Assembly: GCA_949126835.1 (NCBI GenBank)
Contig: OX421495.1
Coordinates: forward strand, 32,902,860-32,966,859
Direction: 5' to 3'
DNA: 64,000 bases
Source of the DNA: Anisus vortex
Lineage: Eukaryota > Mollusca > Gastropoda > Planorbidae
Below are positions 58,010 to 64,000 of this stretch, one piece after another; within the stretch, counting starts at the first letter, position 1; the number at the start of each line of letters is the position of its first letter. Below the pieces are notes generated by a model that did not search any database, was not told the DNA's origin, and saw only the letters and a list, made by a program, of their open reading frames with translations. The position numbers and the translations under genes are program-made.

Positions 58010-58250
58010 CACACACTTGTGTACGGCAACCTACGGCTGCGGCACCGGCGTGGTCCGCCTCATCTGCCGCACTAGCATCACCTAGGGCGACAACAACGGT
58101 ATGGCTCTAGCCGGGAGGTTGAGGGAGGAGGTGCGGGGGTCGCGGATGCACGTGCGCCTTGCTCGTCGGAAGGAAGCGCCTGCTGGGAAAGTCCTTCCGG
58201 GTAAAACCTGCTCGAGTTGTTTCCACGTCCGGGTCATCTGTTTATATCCG
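58010..58250. promoter_or_regulatory. CpG-rich patch
   Basis: GC- and CpG-rich DNA with gcacgtgc (58148-58155), an ETS-like cttccggg (58194-58201) and ctcgtcggaagg. Small open frames on both strands (58082-58291, 58101-58295) have no recognisable domain. A promoter or old exon is possible. Confidence 0.3.
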
Positions 58251-59104
58251 ACTGCAGACAAGCGGTTATTTATAGAACGACTTGTCTTCAATTAAACTTA
58301 ACGCGTGCTTCACTGTCAAATTTGACCACGATGGCTTTATTAATAAACTAACGCGAAAACCGTAACTTGATTGTATTGTTTATAAAATTCTAGTTTATTG
58401 TTCATTGATATATTTATCTAGGCATAGATGTGCAGTCATTTGACAGCAATTCCAAAAAAAAAAAAAAAAGAAGTTCGCCTTTAAACACTTCTCTATACAT
58501 AGGGGCCCATAAGATAGAAAAAAAGGTAGTTAAAGTATAAATTCGATTCTGTACATTATTTTTTTTTTATACATATTTATTTATTCTTCCAATATTTCTA
58601 AATAAGAATATTAACAAGTCTTAACGATTATGCATGCATAAAAGGTAAAAAAGAAGAATATTTCCGGTCTTATTCGATCATTTTCTTCGAAACATGTCTG
58701 TTGTACTAAAATATGTAGAGAATTAAACTTTATTTCATTTCCTAAAGATGGCGACAAAAGAAAACGATGGATTGTGAATGTCAGATTTGAAGAATCACCT
58801 ATTTATAATCCCAATAATTGTTTGATGCAAAAGAATTTTTGTGTTGTTGTTTTTTAATGAATCTCCGCATTGTGTTTTTTTAATTACCAAGGACGCAACT
58901 CTTGACTAACTTATTTTATAAACAAAAGCTACATTTAGCCTAACGCGACTAACACTTTGAGTATTTATTATCGCCTACTCACTTTTAATGTTAAAAACGG
59001 ATTCCTCAGAACTAATCTTGTCGCCGTTGTATATTTCTAAAAGACTAGAACAAGCTGTCGATGTTGAAATTTATTGTCAAACAGCACCAAAAGCATGGTT
59101 TTTG
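58251..59104. other. AT-rich unique sequence
   Basis: No gene recognised; A16 at about 58454 and T-rich stretches. Confidence 0.5.
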
Positions 59105-59145
59105 TTTACGAAAATGGCGGTAAATTTCACCGGAAGTTCACGATC
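59105..59145 (+). promoter_or_regulatory. YY1-like plus ETS-like motif pair
   Basis: gaaaatggcgg (YY1-like) and accggaagt (ETS-like) are about 20 bp apart. This pair is often seen at TATA-less start sites of housekeeping genes in animals. An 82-codon open frame (58988-59236) spans it with no recognisable domain. Confidence 0.3.
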
Positions 59146-59934
59146 ATCCCAGTTCAAAAGGTCACACCTAATTAAGACTTGTCAATATTATAAATGCGCC
59201 GTAAATACAAATAGTCCATCTTATCTTGTTTGTTAGACATTTCATAACAGGAAGTCTTGTATGGAAAAACATTTTTTAGCGTTAGGTCTCAAATGAACAA
59301 ATAGCTATTTCATTCATTGATAAAAATGCAAAGTATTTAGTAGTAATAATTAATAATCAATTATCATAGATTCCACACATTGTCATGTTGACGAAGTATT
59401 GGACAAATCTAAATATTAGGCTTCATAACATGAAACTTTTATAATCGTAAAGCTAAAATGCTACCTAAACTTTTACAATCATAATGCTAAAATGCCACCT
59501 AAACTTTTACAATGATAAAGCTAAAATGCTACCTAACACTTGCTGGCGTTATACTAGAATAGACCCATTATCTAAAAACTATTTTTTTAAACATAGCCGA
59601 AATTTAAAAAACAACACCTGCAAGATAAGTTACTACAATATGATATATTTATTGATTTAAAAATCTTTTCTTCAAAGTTATGTTACATAGATTAATAAAC
59701 AATTTTGTTGTACATTTATTAACGTCATTGTTTTATAGACGTGCATGTTATATAATTAATAATGTTACAATAGTTACACAAATTTAAAAAAAGCAAACAT
59801 CGAAAGTGAATGAGACACCGAATACTATATAAAACCATGATTATATAAAGGTCAGTTATCTACTCCATTTTAAATTATGGAAATGGACGTAGCTAGGAAC
59901 TTTTTTATATTCAATTTAGATTCCGTTTTTGTCC
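59146..59934. other. AT-rich unique sequence with a short repeat
   Basis: Contains three copies of a ~34-bp unit with taaaatgctacctaaac (59440-59535). No gene seen. Confidence 0.55.
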
Positions 59935-59949
59935 GCGCATAATTCCACA

Positions 59950-60048
59950 AACACACACAAACACACATCAGATCTACACATCACACATCAGATCTACACT
60001 TCACACATCAGATCTACACATCACACATCAGATCTACACATCACACAT
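59950..60048. repeat. 20-bp minisatellite, about 4-5 copies
   Basis: The unit is cacatcagatctacacatca, with one copy reading acttca. Confidence 0.9.
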
Positions 60049-60224
60049 CGCCCCATCCCTGTTATTTCTATATTTCTTTCTTGTTCAGACATCATTAAAA
60101 AAAACTGTAAACATTTTACATTACCATTAGCGTTACCCTTCATCTTATTTTTAATAAACCGCCAACCTCATCGAGCACCTAAACGTCGCCACATTGTGTC
60201 CCCCCTGAATATGAAGTACTGACA

Positions 60225-60295
60225 GCGGCGGCCCCACACACACACGGCACCGGCCCCATACACACGGCGCCGGCCCCATACACACGGCGCCATGT
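60225..60295. repeat. 20-bp GC-rich repeat, about 3 copies
   Basis: The unit is ggccccatacacacggcgcc, with the first copy altered (acacacacac, gcacc). Confidence 0.88.
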
Positions 60296-60599
60296 TTATT
60301 TTAGACAAATATTATTAATCTGTAGCCTGAAGTTCTTTTCGATGGGCTTTTGGTCAAACATATAAACACTGAGATATTGATCTGGGATGCCCGCATGTCA
60401 AACACCCCGGAATATCAACATCAGGTAGAAAAAAGTCATTCATTAATGTACTGTACTATTAAGTGCCCCAACTCGTGTGTGTAGGGAGAGGTGGGGTGCG
60501 CACTATCATCCTAGATGAAACCTTCTTCTTCTTCGGCCACCAGGTGAGAGAAGGGTCTCTCGCTTTCCATTCTACTTCCTCGAATTAAATGGTCAAAGA

Positions 60600-61012
60600 G
60601 TCGGCGCACGTGCACTGTAAATTGGTGGACTAATTTGCGTCGCGCATTCATGACTGATTAAAGACTAATCACCCCTATCCCAGAAGTACTCTCCGCGGAC
60701 TAATCAGGCGAGTGTTTACATTCAGTAAGAAGAAGAAAAAAAAAGAAGGGGGGGAAGGGGAGATAAGAAAGGGAGGGGAATGGAGGTCAGTCACGTGTGT
60801 GGATTAAATCCATCAGGAGATGAAATATCTTGTGAAGTGAGCAGTAAAGGTATTGGAAGCTCCTGTAATCCAGCTGGATAATAATCCACAATCTGCTTCT
60901 AGTGGTGCAGCGACAAAAGGGGCGTCACTTGGGTGGAACATTGTGATGGATGCAGACGTCGCGGACCGCTCATTAGTCTTAAGTCGACTTAATGAATTAA
61001 CGCCATTAGCCA
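60600..61012. promoter_or_regulatory. Candidate enhancer with homeodomain-type motifs
   Basis: Cluster of TAAT-type sites: taatttgc (60631), gatta (60656), taatcacc (60666), taatcagg (60701), ggattaaatcc (60801-60811), taatcc (60866 and 60882) and ttaatgaattaa (about 60990-61001). It also holds cacgtg cores (60608, 60793) and a gccaat near 61010. TAATCC and its complement GGATTA are the sites preferred by K50 homeodomains (Otx, Pitx, Gsc). It is not a known repeat and the density is above the surrounding AT-rich DNA, but such motifs are short. A minus-strand open frame (60813-61013) has no recognisable domain. Confidence 0.3.
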
Positions 61013-61043
61013 ATAAGGTTTGACTGTCTCTATTTTATTTGTC

Positions 61044-63464
61044 CTTAAACTATAGTTTGGACAAGCAAATGTTATTGATGGTGTATTATTAAATATAAGT
61101 TAAACTATAGTTTTGACAAGTAAATGTTATTGAAGGTGTATTATTAAATATAAGTTAAACTATAGTTTTGACAAGCAAATGTTATTGAAGGTGTATTATT
61201 AAATATAAGTTAAACTATAGTTTTGACAAGCAAATGTTATAGAAGGTGTATTATTAAATATAAGTTAAACTATAGTTTTGACAAGCAAATGTTATTGAAG
61301 GTGTATTATTAAATATAAGTTAAACTATAGTTTTGACAAGTAAATGTTATTGATGGTGTATTATTAAATATAAGTTTAACTATAGTTTTGACAAGTAAAT
61401 GTTATAGAAGGTGTATTATTAAATATAAGTTGAACTATAGTTTTGACAAGCAAATGTTATAGAAGGTGTATTATTAAATATAAGTTAAACTATAGTTTTG
61501 ACAAGCAAATGTTATAGAAGGTGTATTATTGAATATAAGTTAAACTATAGTTTTGACAAGTAAATGTTATAGAAGGTGTATTATTAAATATAAGTTAAAC
61601 TATAGTTTTGACAAGCAAATGTTATTGAAGGTGTATTATTAAATATAAGTTAAACTATAGTTTTGACAAGTAAATGTTATAGAAGGTGTATTATTAAATA
61701 TAAGTTAAACTATAGTTTTGACAAGCAAATGTTATTGAAGGTGTATTATTAAATATAAGTTAAACTATAGTTTTGACAAGTAAATGTTATTGAAGGTGTA
61801 TTATTAAATATAAGTTAAACTATAGTTTTGACAAGCAAATGTTATTGATGGTGTATTATTAAATATAAGTTAAACTATAGTTTTGACAAGCAAATGTTAT
61901 TGAAGGTGTATTATTAAATATAAGTTAAACTATAGTTTTGACAAGCAAATGTTATAGAAGGTGTATTATTAAATATAAGTTAAACTATAGTTTTGACAAG
62001 CAAATGTTATTGAAGGTGTATTATTAAATATAAGTTAAACTATAGTTTTGACAAGTAAATGTTATTGATGGTGTATTATTAAATATAAGTTAAACTATAG
62101 TTTTGACAAGCAAATGTTATTGAAGGTGTATTATTAAATATAAGTTAAACTATAGTTTTGACAAGCAAATGTTATAGAAGGTGTATTATTAAATATAAGT
62201 TAAACTATAGTTTTGACAAGTAAATGTTATTGAAGGTGTATTATTAAATATAAGTTAAACTATAGTTTTTACAAGTAAATGTTATTGAAGGTGTATTATT
62301 AAATATAAGTTAAACTATAGTTTTGACAAGTAAATGTTATAGAAGGTGTATTATTAAATATAAGTTAAACTATAGTTTTGACAAGCAAATGTTATAGAAG
62401 GTGTATTATTAAATATAAGTTAAACTATAGTTTTGACAAGTAAATGTTATTGAAGGTGTATTATTAAATATAAGTTAAACTATAGTTTTGACAAGTAAAT
62501 GTTATTGAAGGTGTATTATTAAATATAAGTTAAACTATAGTTTTGACAAGTAAATGTTATAGAAGGTGTATTATTAAATATAAGTTAAACTATAGTTTTG
62601 ACAAGCAAATGTTATAGAAGGTGTATTATTAAATATAAGTTAAACTATAGTTTTGACAAGTAAATGTTATTGATGGTGTATTATTAAATATAAGTTAAAC
62701 TATAGTTTTGACAAGTAAATGTTATAGAAGGTGTATTATTAAATATAAGTTAAACTATAGTTTTGACAAGCAAATGTTATTGAAGGTGTATTATTAAATA
62801 TAAGTTAAACTATAGTTTTGACAAGTAAATGTTATAGAAGGTGTATTATTAAATATAAGTTAAACTATAGTTTTGACAAGCAAATGTTATTGAAGGTGTA
62901 TTATTAAATATAAGTTAAACTATAGTTTTGACAAGTAAATGTTATAGAAGGTGTATTATTAAATATAAGTTAAACTATAGTTTTGACAAGCAAATGTTAT
63001 TGAAGGTGTATTATTAAATATAAGTTAAACTATAGTTTTGACAAGCAAATGTTATTGAAGGTGTATTATTAAATATAAGTTAAACTATAGTTTTGATAAG
63101 CAAATGTTATAGAAGGTGTATTATTAAATATAAGTTAAACTATAGTTTTGACAAGCAAATGTTATTGAAGGTGTATTATTAAATATAAGTTAAACTATAG
63201 TTTTGACAAGTAAATGTTATTGATGGTGTATTATTAAATATAAGTTAAACTATAGTTTTGACAAGCAAATGTTATTGAAGGTGTATTATTAAATATAAGT
63301 TAAACTATAGTTTTGACAAGCAAATGTTATAGAAGGTGTATTATTAAATATAAGTTAAACTATAGTTTTGACAAGCAAATGTTATAGAAGGTGTATTATT
63401 AAATATAAGTTAAACTATAGTTTTGACAAGCAAATGTTATAGAAGATGTATTATTAAATATAAG
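61044..63464. repeat. 55-bp satellite, 44 copies
   Basis: gttaaactatagttttgac recurs every 55 bp; 2421 bp is 44 units. Units also hold aaatgttat and ggtgtattattaaatataa. Variation is concentrated at two places: caagCaaat/caagTaaat, and ttatTgaagg / ttatAgaagg / ttatTgatgg. The rest is nearly fixed, with rare singletons (ttttt for ttttg near 62269, gataag near 63097). Confidence 0.97.
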
Positions 63465-63534
63465 AAAAGTTAAACGAACAGAAAGTTATTTTCTTATAAC
63501 TTAAGGGATACAACTTTAGAACATAGAACATAGG
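63465..63534. other. Short unique spacer
   Basis: No feature recognised. Confidence 0.5.
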
Positions 63535-63608
63535 ACACAGTGGTCTTGTGGCGGGTTATAGGACACAGTGGTCTTGTGGCGGGTTATAGGACACAGTGGT
63601 CTTGTGGT
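63535..63608. repeat. 28-bp tandem repeat, 2.7 copies
   Basis: gacacagtggtcttgtgg followed by cgggttatag occurs twice, then a partial copy to about 63608. Confidence 0.92.
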
Positions 63609-63710
63609 CCAGGTTATTGCCAGGATTTTCCCCCATACACTGCAGGATATCGGGGAGTCTACCCAGCTCTGGTGGGACACTTGATTTTTTAAAAGTTAGT
63701 GAAACAAAGT

Positions 63711-63777
<67 letters not shown>

Positions 63778-64000
63778 GATTGTGTGTGTGTGAGTCAATG
63801 TTAATGGAATGCAATAATGAAGGTGCCAGAAACTACTGGTGTGTGTATTTTTCAGATCCAGGGTCAAAGTGTAATAATTTCTGCTTCATGGGTTACTAAG
63901 GCTGATGAGACAACTCATTTTCAATAAAGTATTCAAAGCTTATTTTCCCTCACAACATTCAGTTTGCTGTTGTCTTGTTTTTCTAACCATATCTATGTTT
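63609..64000. other. Unique sequence with (CT)n microsatellite
   Basis: (CT)n runs at about 63712-63773. A stretch at 63610-63680 (ggttattgccaggattt, gagtctacccagctctgg) weakly resembles the SINE body. No gene identified. Confidence 0.55.

Noticed and set aside
63556..63867. Arg-Glu repeat protein on the minus strand
   Set aside because: It is a translated (CT)n/(GA)n microsatellite.

Overview
This is eukaryotic, AT-rich, repeat-dominated DNA, most likely from an invertebrate animal. A gastropod or other lophotrochozoan fits best, but the window cannot prove it. The grounds are a decayed I-clade non-LTR retrotransposon resembling the snail element nimbus, several hAT transposons, a tRNA-derived SINE family, compound GATA microsatellites and a strong excess of the octamer TAGGCCTA. 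There are no operons and no rRNA, CRISPR array or convincing intact host gene. Nearly every long open frame is either a tandem array whose period is a multiple of three (or simply lacks stops) or a piece of a broken transposon protein.

Tandem arrays fill roughly a third of the window. In order: 48 bp (1-712), 76 bp (2060-2588), ~39 bp (4045-4830), 16 bp (13797-13975), 28/37 bp (14359-15212), 33 bp with higher-order structure (16383-18680), 60 bp (19582-20307), 29 bp with a palindromic core (27136-28708), 29 bp almost invariant with 89 copies (29661-32241), GATA/GACA (32460-33255), 28 bp (36841-37905), 24 bp with 120 copies (40030-42910), 54 bp (45991-46206), 47 bp (46563-46946), GATA-like (53500-53830), alternating 9/10 bp modules (54086-55612), 31 bp plus (TA)n (55918-57300) and 55 bp with 44 copies (61044-63464).

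The rest is mostly transposon debris. It includes an I-clade LINE with RT and RNase H (8890-11352), an RTE-like LINE (20992-22395), an L2/CR1-like LINE fragment (34932-35834) inserted in a hAT relic (34265-36686), a sister hAT relic (49096-50753), a PIF/Harbinger-like element (23758-26351) containing hAT copies, a BED-finger hAT derivative with a perfect 8-bp duplication (38277-39036), several MITEs, and at least seven copies of one tRNA-derived SINE.

The most informative locus is 39660-46206. A MITE abuts a 120-copy 24-bp array. At the array's end a SINE inserted with a 13-bp target duplication. A hAT transposon entered that SINE with a perfect 8-bp duplication, and a 324-bp MITE entered the hAT with another perfect 8-bp duplication. 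The second highlight is 53998-55888, where a 9/10-bp modular satellite appears to have grown from an internal segment of an antisense copy of the same SINE family.

The unique sequence between repeats (713-2059, 4831-8889, 46947-49095, 51729-53500, 57800-61043) looks like intron or intergenic DNA. A few CpG-rich patches (about 47825-48080, 58010-58250, 59110-59140, 60600-61010) carry promoter-like or enhancer-like motifs and are the only plausible traces of host gene regulation.
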